A stretch of DNA of 64,000 nt from Olleya sp. Bg11-27 (GTDB taxonomy: Bacteria > Bacteroidota > Bacteroidia > Flavobacteriales > Flavobacteriaceae). Made by a program: the position numbers and the translations under genes. How positions within the stretch are numbered: position 1 is the stretch's first letter; every line of letters begins with the position of its first letter. This document shows positions 1 to 11,612 of this stretch, one piece after another. The notes beneath the pieces are model-generated. The model ran no database searches, was not told the origin of the DNA, and saw only the letters and a list, made by a program, of their open reading frames with translations. The stretch spans positions 2,309,001 through 2,373,000 of the forward strand of contig NZ_CP025117.1 of NCBI RefSeq assembly GCF_002831645.1, written 5' to 3'.

Positions 1-673
1 GAAATACACCAATACAATATATTTTAGGCGAAACTGAATTTTACGGTTTGCCTTTTGCCGTTAATGAAAACACATTAATACCGCGTCCAGAAACAGAAGA
101 GTTGGTGCAGTTAATTATTGATGCGCATCCTAAACAGAGTGGCACTGACAAAATTTCAATATTAGATATTGGTACAGGAAGTGGTTGTATCGCTATCAGT
201 TTGGCTAAAAATATAAAGGACAGTGCTGTATGCGCGCTTGATGTTTCCGCGAAAGCGATAAAAAAAGCGAAAGAAAATGCGGTGTTAAATGCGGTAAATA
301 TAGACTTTGTGGAAGTGGATATTTTAGACGAATCTACTTGGGGTCTAGCAACTAGAGTTTCAAAATTTGACATTATCGTGTCTAACCCGCCTTATGTTCG
401 TCATCTAGAAAAACAACAAATGCAAGCTAATGTATTGGATAACGAGCCACATTTGGCACTTTTTGTTGAGGATAATGACCCGCTTGTGTTTTATAACGCG
501 ATCACTAAGTTTGCGGTTACTAATTTAAAGCCTAAAGGCGAATTGTATTTCGAAATTAATGAATACCTAGGGCAAGAGATGATAACGCTTTTGGAGACTT
601 ATGGATTTAGTAATATTAAGTTGGTACAGGATATGTTTGGTAAAGACCGAATGATAAGCGGACTAAATAAATA

Positions 674-674
<1 letters not shown>
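1..674 (+). CDS. prmC: Release factor glutamine methyltransferase PrmC (5' end outside window)
   Basis: PrmC (HemK) methylates the glutamine of the GGQ motif of peptide chain release factors, using S-adenosylmethionine. The reading frame is open from base 3, and the 15 residues before the first in-frame TTG at 48 continue the family's typical sequence, so the gene starts upstream of the window. Visible are the SAM-binding motif ILDIGTGSGC and the catalytic NPPY motif at nt 384-395. The stop codon overlaps the start of the next gene by one base (TAATG), suggesting cotranscription. The family call is secure; only the N-terminal helical domain is missing. Confidence 0.93.
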
Positions 675-4230
<3,556 letters not shown>

Positions 4231-4285
4231 TTAAGAGTTTTTTCCGATAAAAGGCGTTTTTATACGGTAAATCGCAATTTTTATA

Positions 4286-4293
4286 TATATTTG
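4286..4293 (+). promoter_or_regulatory. Bacteroidota -7 promoter box
   Basis: TATATTTG matches the Bacteroidota -7 consensus TAnnTTTG exactly and lies 19 bases before the ATG of the membrane-protein gene at 4313. No clear -33 TTG is visible. Assignment rests on motif and position only. Confidence 0.5.
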
Positions 4294-4312
4294 TAGTCGC
4301 AAATCAGTAATA

Positions 4313-5038
4313 ATGCAATTTACAAAGTTTAATATAGTATCAGTGCTTTTGGTGATTCTTGCAGTGGTTATAATGGCTGGGAGAATATTTAATTGTCCAC
4401 AACTATCTAATTACGCATGGATAGGTGTCTTTCCTTTATTGACCTATTTATATTATTGTCACGCTAAAGGACAAAATAATTATTTTGGATTTTTCCTTAT
4501 TGCTTTTTCTATCGTTGAATTTTTAAAAATAATTTTTGACAACAGTAATGCTTTAGCGTATTATGCTGCAAATTGCTTGAATATAGTAGCGTATGCATCT
4601 TTAATTATATTTTTAGTGAAAGGGATAAAATTAAAACGCTTGTTTAAAGAGTTTAAGTTGCATCTCATTATATTACTGATATTTAACGCTTATATTATTT
4701 ATGTGTTGAATCAAATGATTATGCAGGATGAAGATTTAGCAGTAAACTCAATAGATTTTATTATAGAAGTAACTTATAATGTGTTGATTTTACTAGTGTT
4801 ATCCCTGTCTTTAATTCATTATTTATATCACGATACAAAACAAGGATTGTTGTTGTTTTTAGCTAGTGTTTGCATTGTGTTTTCAGAGATGGTACAAGTC
4901 GCTTACTTGTTTATCTCTTCAGAACAATTATTACATATTTCTTATTCGGTATTAATGGGGCTTGGCTTTTATTTTCTATACGTTTACATTAAAATTAAAC
5001 ATATAGAGACCAATGAAACCCCAAAACAAGTAGAGTAG
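4313..5038 (+). CDS. Multi-pass integral membrane protein, possibly YhhN/TMEM86-like
   Basis: A 241-residue protein that is almost wholly hydrophobic, with about seven or eight predicted membrane segments and short polar loops. The general layout, including an early segment ending FPLLTYLYY, recalls the YhhN/TMEM86 family, which contains lysoplasmalogenases, but I see no diagnostic residues and the match is weak. It has its own promoter-like box, follows ligA after 82 bases, and converges on the 5'-nucleotidase genes. Best reported as a membrane protein of unknown function. Confidence 0.7.
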   Translation: MQFTKFNIVSVLLVILAVVIMAGRIFNCPQLSNYAWIGVFPLLTYLYYCHAKGQNNYFGFFLIAFSIVEFLKIIFDNSNALAYYAANCLNIVAYASLIIFLVKGIKLKRLFKEFKLHLIILLIFNAYIIYVLNQMIMQDEDLAVNSIDFIIEVTYNVLILLVLSLSLIHYLYHDTKQGLLLFLASVCIVFSEMVQVAYLFISSEQLLHISYSVLMGLGFYFLYVYIKIKHIETNETPKQVE

Positions 5039-5042
5039 TTAT

Positions 5043-5960
5043 CTAAACAATTATTGATGTTCCTTCAGCTTTTTTAGTGCTATCTGGTTCAAAATAAAAG
5101 TCAATCTTACCTAGATTAATACCATAACAACCGACCTGATTAACCAATACATTTTTACCTTCTAAATTTTGTGCTACTGTTGGTTTTGGTAAAAAGGTAT
5201 GTGTGTGTCCTCCGATAATCAAGTCTATATCTTTGGTCGCTTTAGCTAAGCCTAAATCACTTATTTTATCCGGGTTTTTCTTGTAGTTATAGCCTAAGTG
5301 AGATAAACAGATTATTAAATCACATTTTTCATCTGTTTTTAAAATACGAGTCATTTCTTGGGCAGCCTCTATAGGATCTAAGTACTTGGTCTCTTTAGAC
5401 ATTGTTTTATCTACTAAACCATCTAATTCTATTCCTAATCCAAAGACCCCTATTTTAAGGCCCTCTTTTTTGAAGATTTGATAAGGTTTAACATGTGTGT
5501 CCATTACGGTATTTGAAAAATCATAATTGGCGGATACAAAACCAAAACTGGCGTGGGGTAATTGCGCATATAAGCCATCAATCCCATTATCAAAATCATG
5601 ATTTCCAATGGTTGCTAAGTCATATTTAAGCCTACTCATAAGCTTGAATTCTAACTCACCACCATAATAATTAAAGTAGGGTGTACCTTGAAAAATATCT
5701 CCAGCATCTAGAAGTAAAGTGTTTGGGTTTTCTGCTCTAATATTTTCAATTAAAGTAGCACGTCTTGCAACACCACCTTGATTAGCATTTCTTCCGTCCT
5801 CAGGACCAAAAGCATCTATATGACTATGGACATCATTAGTGTGTAAAATGGTGATTTTTTTTGTTTTGGCAGTAGTGGCAAAAGATTGTAATCCATAACC
5901 TCCAACTGTAATTAATGCAGTAGCAGCTGTTGCTTGTTGTATAAAGTCTCTACGTTTCAT
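5043..5960 (-). CDS. 5'-nucleotidase family metallophosphatase, N-terminal half (Tat-type signal)
   Basis: This is the metallophosphoesterase half of a UshA-type 5'-nucleotidase/2',3'-cyclic phosphodiesterase. Motifs are HTNDVHSH, DAGDIFQG, IGNHDFDNG and GGHTHT, which supply the two-metal ligands. I chose the internal ATG at 5960 because it begins MKRRDFIQQA, a Tat-like or Bacteroidota metallophosphatase signal; the 12 residues upstream are probably untranslated. At about 305 residues the protein lacks the C-terminal nucleotide-binding domain, which is encoded by the gene directly upstream. The two products probably act together outside the inner membrane on nucleotides. Confidence 0.9.
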   Translation of the reverse strand: MKRRDFIQQATAATALITVGGYGLQSFATTAKTKKITILHTNDVHSHIDAFGPEDGRNANQGGVARRATLIENIRAENPNTLLLDAGDIFQGTPYFNYYGGELEFKLMSRLKYDLATIGNHDFDNGIDGLYAQLPHASFGFVSANYDFSNTVMDTHVKPYQIFKKEGLKIGVFGLGIELDGLVDKTMSKETKYLDPIEAAQEMTRILKTDEKCDLIICLSHLGYNYKKNPDKISDLGLAKATKDIDLIIGGHTHTFLPKPTVAQNLEGKNVLVNQVGCYGINLGKIDFYFEPDSTKKAEGTSIIV

Positions 5961-5967
5961 GTTTGGG

Positions 5968-6726
5968 TTATTTAGTTTGAATAAATCTATTGTCAATTAT
6001 TGGTTTTATAGTATCTACCTTTTTAAAGTAGTCTAACATGGCATTTCTAATTTTATAATCTAAGACATATAAACTGTCATTAGTTTGAAAAAAACGCATG
6101 CCATCACCACCATTATATAGGTAATCATTAGTTGCTACATAATAGGTTTTGTCTTTATCTATTGGTTTACTGTTTACTAAAGCTTCAGTAATACTATAAT
6201 TTTTGTCAATCGTCAATTGTAATCCACTTATAGGATGTGGGCGTTTTGCTTTACTTAAATAAGTCGTTAAGCTATCTATTTGTGGTCCTTTTAAGGCGAC
6301 GACAACAATACTATTTTCAAAAGGCATAATCTCGAAACCAGTTCTTGTGGTAATATTACCTTTTGAGATTATGGATCGAATACCGCCATGATTTAAAAGT
6401 ACCAAATCAATGTTTTTTCCAGTTCTTTTATTAAAAATAGGATCACTTTCTTGTAGAACAGCATCAGCCATTAAATTACCAATTGCCGTATTTAAATCGC
6501 CATCATTTTTGCTATACGTTTCAGGAGCATAGGATAATACAGTATTCATGTCCTTATTTAGACTTTCGCGGAACGGTTTTATGTACGCATCAATATCGGG
6601 GTCAATAGCTAATGTATCTGTAATAGTTATTTTTTTTCCTTCGATTTTACTCAGCGAGTAAGTTTCTTGCTTACAAGACGATAAAATAATAATCGAAAGC
6701 AGGATAAAGAGATGTTTGAAATTCAT
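5968..6726 (-). CDS. 5'-nucleotidase C-terminal domain lipoprotein
   Basis: This is the substrate-binding (5_nucleotid_C) half of a UshA-type enzyme as a separate lipoprotein. The start at 6726 gives MNFKHLF followed by a hydrophobic run ending SSC, with the lipidated cysteine at residue 18; the longer frame from 6753 adds nine residues before the signal peptide. Family hallmarks are the stretches GNLMADA, LLNHGGIRS, MPFENSIVV and YLYNGGDGMRFF. It lies seven bases upstream of the metallophosphatase gene on the same strand. The order of the halves is therefore reversed relative to a single-chain UshA. Confidence 0.9.
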   Translation of the reverse strand: MNFKHLFILLSIIILSSCKQETYSLSKIEGKKITITDTLAIDPDIDAYIKPFRESLNKDMNTVLSYAPETYSKNDGDLNTAIGNLMADAVLQESDPIFNKRTGKNIDLVLLNHGGIRSIISKGNITTRTGFEIMPFENSIVVVALKGPQIDSLTTYLSKAKRPHPISGLQLTIDKNYSITEALVNSKPIDKDKTYYVATNDYLYNGGDGMRFFQTNDSLYVLDYKIRNAMLDYFKKVDTIKPIIDNRFIQTK

Positions 6727-6770
6727 ATTTAAAGTTGAATAAATTAAAGCCAATATATAGTTACAATTAC

Positions 6771-6778
6771 TACATTTG
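6771..6778 (+). promoter_or_regulatory. Bacteroidota -7 promoter box
   Basis: TACATTTG fits TAnnTTTG exactly, 20 bases before the ATG at 6799. It would drive the small gene and dapA. It lies between divergent genes; no convincing -33 element is seen. Confidence 0.5.
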
Positions 6779-6798
6779 TAATAAAGGAATAAAGATAA

Positions 6799-7326
6799 AT
6801 GATTTTAAAAGGATTTAAAGAAAAATCTAATAAAAAGTATATTATTAAATGTACCAAAAGTAGAGTCTTAGTACCAAGTAGCACGGTTGTTAAAACTATT
6901 GGTGTATTGGTAGATAGTCAACAATTTTCTGATTTAGAATGGATTAACCAGTTAGCAAAAAGCTTAAAGGTGAATGCTAATAACCTTAAAATTTTATCTC
7001 TTTTTAATAACGAAAAAAAAGAGATAGCACTTTTTGGTAATACCTTTTCTGAAAAAGACCTTGGCTGGAGAGGTGCTTTAAAATCTCAGACAGCAAAAGA
7101 CTTTATTGCAATCAACTTTGATTTGTTAATAAATTTATACGAAACAGACGCTTTGGCCTTACAATTAGTGACCGCAGCAACCAAGGCACAATTTAAAGTC
7201 GGCATTTATAATGCACGACAGGACATAAACGATTTAATTATTGAAACTAAATTAGAAGATAAGTCCATCTTTAAGACCGAGTTAATTAAATATCTAAACA
7301 TTTTAAATAAAATAAGTAATGAATAA
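6799..7326 (+). CDS. DUF6913-like conserved protein
   Basis: A 175-residue soluble protein of the type found just upstream of dapA in flavobacteria (DUF6913-like by memory, not by search). It has no signal peptide. The centre contains an alternating hydrophobic core (KTIGVLVD, DFIAINFDLLINLYE) consistent with an alpha/beta fold. Its stop lies inside dapA, with an 8-base overlap, so translation of the two is probably coupled. Role unknown; the context suggests a cytoplasmic protein coexpressed with lysine and diaminopimelate synthesis. Confidence 0.75.
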   Translation: MILKGFKEKSNKKYIIKCTKSRVLVPSSTVVKTIGVLVDSQQFSDLEWINQLAKSLKVNANNLKILSLFNNEKKEIALFGNTFSEKDLGWRGALKSQTAKDFIAINFDLLINLYETDALALQLVTAATKAQFKVGIYNARQDINDLIIETKLEDKSIFKTELIKYLNILNKISNE

Positions 7327-8206
7327 CCCTTTTTTAGGCACAGGAATAGCAATTGTAACTCCGTTTAATGACGATTTAACAGTGGATTATAATGCTTTAG
7401 AAAAAATTGTAGAATTTAACATTACCAACGGGACTGATTATATCGTAATAAGTGGTACCACAGGAGAAAGTGTGACTGTTACAAAACAGGAGAAAAAAGA
7501 GATATGTAAAGCAATAATAAAGTTTAATAAAGGACGCGTGCCTTTAGTTTTAGGGATAGGAGGGAACAACACATTAGAAGTTGTAGAAGAAGTCAAAGCT
7601 ACAGATTTATCACCTTTTGCAGGCATACTATCTGTGACGCCTTATTACAGTAAGCCAACGCAAGAAGGAATGTATCAACATTTTAAGGCGATAGCTAAGG
7701 TTTGTCCTGTAGATATTATTTTATATAACGTGCCAGGAAGGACAGCTAAAAATATGACACCAGAAACAACATTACGTTTAGCTAAAGATTTTAAGAATGT
7801 AGTAGCTGTAAAAGAAGCGGGTAATAATATGGCGCAATATTTAGAGTTAATTAGAGATAAGCCAAATCATTTTTCTGTGATTTCTGGAGATGATGATTTA
7901 GCATTAGGTGTGGTTTTAGCAGGAGGAGCAGGTGTTATATCCGTTATTGGGCAGGCATTACCAGAAGCCTTTTCTAAAATGATTAAGTTAGGGTTGGAAG
8001 GCAAAGCGAAAGAGGCTTATGGATTACATTTTAAAATGATGGAAATTATAGACTTAATTTTTTCTGAAAATAATCCGGCAGGTATTAAGGCGGTACTAAA
8101 CAATTTGGACCTTTGTAATAAAGCAGTAAGATTACCGTTAGTGGAAGCAACGGAGACGTTGCAAAATAGTATTGCTAGTTTTATAAGTAATTTTAATAAA
8201 AGTTAA
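7319..8206 (+). CDS. dapA: 4-hydroxy-tetrahydrodipicolinate synthase DapA
   Basis: Condenses pyruvate with aspartate semialdehyde, the first committed step towards diaminopimelate and lysine. Length is 295 residues, normal for the family. The Schiff-base lysine is K165 in VAVKEAG, the active-site tyrosine lies in LYNVPGRT, and the substrate loop is ISGTTGES. The start overlaps the previous gene by 8 bases. It is followed by 108 bases and then the bamD promoter, so it likely closes a two-gene operon. Confidence 0.97.
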   Translation: MNNPFLGTGIAIVTPFNDDLTVDYNALEKIVEFNITNGTDYIVISGTTGESVTVTKQEKKEICKAIIKFNKGRVPLVLGIGGNNTLEVVEEVKATDLSPFAGILSVTPYYSKPTQEGMYQHFKAIAKVCPVDIILYNVPGRTAKNMTPETTLRLAKDFKNVVAVKEAGNNMAQYLELIRDKPNHFSVISGDDDLALGVVLAGGAGVISVIGQALPEAFSKMIKLGLEGKAKEAYGLHFKMMEIIDLIFSENNPAGIKAVLNNLDLCNKAVRLPLVEATETLQNSIASFISNFNKS

Positions 8207-8289
8207 ATTATACTTAAACCGACGTCAAACTTGATTCCTTCAATTACTTTAGCAATAAAATTATATTTTTAAAATCCATTTAAATAGCG

Positions 8290-8297
8290 TATTTTTG
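8290..8297 (+). promoter_or_regulatory. Bacteroidota -7 promoter box
   Basis: TATTTTTG fits TAnnTTTG, 17 bases before the bamD ATG. It would be the promoter of the bamD-rpoZ-coaBC-porD group. Confidence 0.5.
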
Positions 8298-8314
8298 CGC
8301 TTCGTTAAAATTAT

Positions 8315-9115
8315 ATGAAGAATTTATTTTACATCTTAATTACATTTTTATTTGTTACTTCTTGTAGTGAGTACCAAAAAGCGCTTAAGTCGGAAGACAT
8401 CGCTTTAAAGTTTACTATGGGGGAGCAGCTTTATAAAGAAGGCAAGTTTAATAAAGCAAGTCGCTTATTTAGTCAAATAGTGCCAGCGTATCGAGGAAAA
8501 CCTCAAGCTGAAAAGCTAATGTTTTTAGATGCGGATTGCTATTATGAGACGGATCAACATTATTTGGCAGGGTTTAGATTTGAACGTTTTGCTAAGTCAT
8601 ACCCTAAAAGTGAAAAAGTAGAGGAGGCGTATTATAAAAGTGCATTAAGCTATGCTGAATTATCACCGGTCTATTCTAAAGATCAACATGATACAGAGCA
8701 TGCCTTAGAGAAGTTACAATTATTTGCAAACTTATATCCAGAGTCAGAGTTTATGCCTAAAATTAATCAGTTGGCTAAGGATTTACAATATAAACTAGAA
8801 TTAAAGGCTTACAGTATAGGTAAACAATATAATCATATTTCAGATTTTAAGGCCTCAATAAGTACTTTGGATAATTTTATAGCTGATTTTCCAGGGACAT
8901 CATTACGCGGAAAAGCAATGTTTTATAGATTTGACTCCGCTTATCAATTAGCAATGAAGAGTGTTGAGTCTAAGAAAGAAGAGCGATTAAATACTGCTAT
9001 ATCATATTATAAGAGCTTTAAGAAAGCAGATTCTGAATTAGAACTTGGTGAAGATGCCGATAAAATGATAGAAGATTTAAAAGAACAATTAGAAAAATAT
9101 AGTACCAAAAGCTAA
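8315..9115 (+). CDS. bamD: Outer membrane assembly lipoprotein BamD
   Basis: BamD is the TPR lipoprotein of the BAM complex that inserts beta-barrel proteins in the outer membrane. The 266-residue product has a lipoprotein signal with cysteine at residue 17 (VTSC) and a string of TPR-like helices: LYKEGKFNKASRLFSQI, the YPKSEKVEEAYYKSA stretch, and a third around FADFPGTSL. Length and layout are typical. It is the first gene of a tight block with rpoZ, coaBC and porD, an order common in flavobacteria. Confidence 0.92.
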   Translation: MKNLFYILITFLFVTSCSEYQKALKSEDIALKFTMGEQLYKEGKFNKASRLFSQIVPAYRGKPQAEKLMFLDADCYYETDQHYLAGFRFERFAKSYPKSEKVEEAYYKSALSYAELSPVYSKDQHDTEHALEKLQLFANLYPESEFMPKINQLAKDLQYKLELKAYSIGKQYNHISDFKASISTLDNFIADFPGTSLRGKAMFYRFDSAYQLAMKSVESKKEERLNTAISYYKSFKKADSELELGEDADKMIEDLKEQLEKYSTKS

Positions 9116-9123
9116 TATATATT

Positions 9124-9453
9124 ATGGATTTAAAAAAAATCGACGCGCCATTATCTACCACTACGTATAACAGAAATATTATAGATGCACCAACAGGTAA
9201 CATTTATGAGGCTATTTCAGTTATTGCTAGAAGATCGGAGCAAATTAATTCTGAAATTAAAAAGGAATTAATTGAGAAGCTAGAAGAATTTGCTACATAT
9301 AATGATAGCTTAGAGGAGATTTTTGAAAACAAAGAACAAATTGAAGTGTCTAAGTTCTACGAAAAACTTCCTAAACCTCATGCATTAGCAGTTCAAGAAT
9401 GGTTGGATGATAAAATCTACCATAGAAATACAGAATTAGACAACCAAGACTAA
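9124..9453 (+). CDS. rpoZ: RNA polymerase omega-like subunit (RpoZ family)
   Basis: A 109-residue protein of the Bacteroidota omega-subunit family. The segment DAPTGNIYEAISVIARRSEQI is the conserved omega core, which packs against the C-terminus of beta'. It is longer than proteobacterial omega and has an acidic helical tail. It lies 8 bases after bamD and 4 bases before coaBC. The rpoZ-coaBC neighbourhood is conserved widely in bacteria, which supports the call. Confidence 0.88.
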   Translation: MDLKKIDAPLSTTTYNRNIIDAPTGNIYEAISVIARRSEQINSEIKKELIEKLEEFATYNDSLEEIFENKEQIEVSKFYEKLPKPHALAVQEWLDDKIYHRNTELDNQD

Positions 9454-9457
9454 GCGT

Positions 9458-10669
9458 ATGTCAATATTAAGTGGCAAAAATATACTATTGGGCATCAGTG
9501 GTGGTATTGCTGCTTACAAGACGGCTACATTAGTCCGATCATTTATAAAAGCAGGTGCAAATGTACAAGTCGTTATGACACCTGCTTCTAAGGATTTTGT
9601 AACCCCGCTTACGTTGTCCACACTTTCCAAAAACCCAGTACACTCCACATTTACAAACGACCAAGACGATAATGCTATGTGGAATAACCATGTAGAATTA
9701 GGGCTCTGGGCGGATTATTTTGTGGTTGCACCTGCAACAGCTAACACATTGTCAAAAATGGCCAATGGTACGTGCGATAATTTATTATTAGCCACCTATC
9801 TGTCGGCAAAATGTAAAGTCTATTTTGCGCCTGCAATGGACTTAGATATGTATATTCACCCTTCCTCATTGCAGTCGTTTCAAAAACTTAAAAGTTATGG
9901 TAATGTAATGATTCCAGCTACTTCTGGAGAACTAGCTAGTGGGTTAGTCGGACAAGGACGCATGGCAGAACCAGAAGATATTGTGTCTTTTATAGAGAAA
10001 GATATTATGAAGGGATTACCATTACAAGATAAAACGGTTTTAATTACTGCAGGTCCAACTTATGAGGCTATAGATCCTGTGCGTTTTATAGGTAATCATT
10101 CCTCAGGAAAAATGGGATTTGAAATTGCTAAGGCAGCAGCCAATCTTGGAGCAAAAGTAATTTTAATTACAGGCCCAACACACCAAACGGTTTCACATAG
10201 ATTAATTACAGTGTTACCAGTTGTAAGTGCTCAGGATATGTATGATGCAGCTCATTTTTATTTTGAAAATTGTGATATTGCTATTCTATCTGCTGCAGTT
10301 GCTGATTATAGACCAAAAAATATCGCTACACAAAAAATAAAAAAGAAAACATCTACGTTAACTTTAGAACTTGAAAAAACTAAGGATATTTTAGCGTCAT
10401 TAGGAGCTATTAAACGGAATCAATTTTTGGTTGGATTTGCTTTGGAGACAAACAACGAAATGGAGCATGCAAAATTGAAGCTTAAAAAGAAGAATTTAGA
10501 TTTAATTGTTTTAAATTCGTTAAATGACAAAGGTGCAGGTTTCAAGTCAGATACTAATAAAGTAACCTTGATCAACAGGGACGAAGTTGCGACGGTTTAC
10601 GAGTTGAAATCTAAAACGGAAGTTGCTAAAGATCTTTTTGATACAATAATAAATACAATACATGCGTAA
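9458..10669 (+). CDS. coaBC: Bifunctional phosphopantothenoylcysteine decarboxylase / phosphopantothenate-cysteine ligase CoaBC
   Basis: Makes 4'-phosphopantetheine for coenzyme A in two steps. The N-terminal CoaC half is a flavoprotein with GISGGIAAYK at about residues 13-22, the PASANT-like motif APATANTLSKMANG, and the PAMD motif. The C-terminal CoaB half starts near residue 185 (VLITAGPTYEAIDPVRFIGNHSSG) and contains the SAAVADYRP and KIKK motifs. The 403-residue length is standard. Its end overlaps the start of porD by 8 bases. Confidence 0.97.
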   Translation: MSILSGKNILLGISGGIAAYKTATLVRSFIKAGANVQVVMTPASKDFVTPLTLSTLSKNPVHSTFTNDQDDNAMWNNHVELGLWADYFVVAPATANTLSKMANGTCDNLLLATYLSAKCKVYFAPAMDLDMYIHPSSLQSFQKLKSYGNVMIPATSGELASGLVGQGRMAEPEDIVSFIEKDIMKGLPLQDKTVLITAGPTYEAIDPVRFIGNHSSGKMGFEIAKAAANLGAKVILITGPTHQTVSHRLITVLPVVSAQDMYDAAHFYFENCDIAILSAAVADYRPKNIATQKIKKKTSTLTLELEKTKDILASLGAIKRNQFLVGFALETNNEMEHAKLKLKKKNLDLIVLNSLNDKGAGFKSDTNKVTLINRDEVATVYELKSKTEVAKDLFDTIINTIHA

Positions 10670-11549
10670 TCTTTTATTTCTATTTATATTTTGTTTTAGT
10701 CTTGTTATAAATGCACAGGAGTTAAACGCGACTGTAGTTGTCAATGCACAACAAACAGGAAACGAGAACCTACAGCAATTTAAAACATTAGAGAAACAGT
10801 TAAAAGAATTTATATCTAACACAAAGTGGTCGGACAGAACAGTGACTCCTCAGGAACGTATAAATTGTAATTTTGTAATTAATATTAGCGAATATTCTGG
10901 TAATAATTATAAAGCAACTTTGCAGATACAGTCTTCAAGACCCGTTTTCGGAGCTAGTTATACAACACCTGCTTATAATATAAATGATAAAGATTTTACT
11001 TTTGAGTATATCGAGTTTCAAAGTTTGATTTATAATCCAACACAATATGCGTCTAATTTGATATCTGTTTTAGCTTTTCATATACATATGATTTTAGGTA
11101 TGGATGCAGATTCTTTTAAACTAGAAGGTGGTGACGAGTATTTTAAACAAGCTCAAAATATTGTAAACTTTTCTCAACAGGAAAACTATGCTGGTTGGAA
11201 GTTGGCAGATGGCTTGCAGAGTAGATTTGCCTTAATAGATAATTTGTTGTCTCCAACTTTTAAAGCGTTTAGAACGGTAATGTACGATTATCATAGACTA
11301 GGTTTAGATACGATGAGTGATAATCAGAAAGAAGCTAAAAACAAGATTGCTATAGCTTTGGGTCTATTTAAGGATATGAACAGAAGACGTCCAAACTCTT
11401 ATTTATTACGAGTTTTTTTTGATGCAAAAGCCGAGGAGATTGAACAAATTTTTTCTGATGGACCAAGCGTTGATATTTCGGATTTGATAGATACACTTAA
11501 CAAGGTGGCGCCAATACATTCGTCTAAATGGAGAAGTATAAAAATTTAA
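10662..11549 (+). CDS. porD: Type IX secretion system protein PorD (DUF4835)
   Basis: A 295-residue periplasmic or outer-membrane-associated protein with an N-terminal signal peptide ending INAQ. The body matches the DUF4835/PorD family, with conserved stretches TVTPQERINCNF, SRPVFGASY and FHIHMILGMDADSF. PorD is needed for T9SS-dependent secretion in Porphyromonas, although its exact role is unclear. The gene overlaps coaBC by 8 bases. Its presence agrees with the two T9SS cargo genes further on in this window. Confidence 0.88.
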   Translation: MRNLLFLFIFCFSLVINAQELNATVVVNAQQTGNENLQQFKTLEKQLKEFISNTKWSDRTVTPQERINCNFVINISEYSGNNYKATLQIQSSRPVFGASYTTPAYNINDKDFTFEYIEFQSLIYNPTQYASNLISVLAFHIHMILGMDADSFKLEGGDEYFKQAQNIVNFSQQENYAGWKLADGLQSRFALIDNLLSPTFKAFRTVMYDYHRLGLDTMSDNQKEAKNKIAIALGLFKDMNRRRPNSYLLRVFFDAKAEEIEQIFSDGPSVDISDLIDTLNKVAPIHSSKWRSIKI

Positions 11550-11612
11550 ATAGATTTTTTTAAATGAAAATAATATTTCTCTCTTTTTAACTTTTAATTT
11601 TTCACCTTAAGA

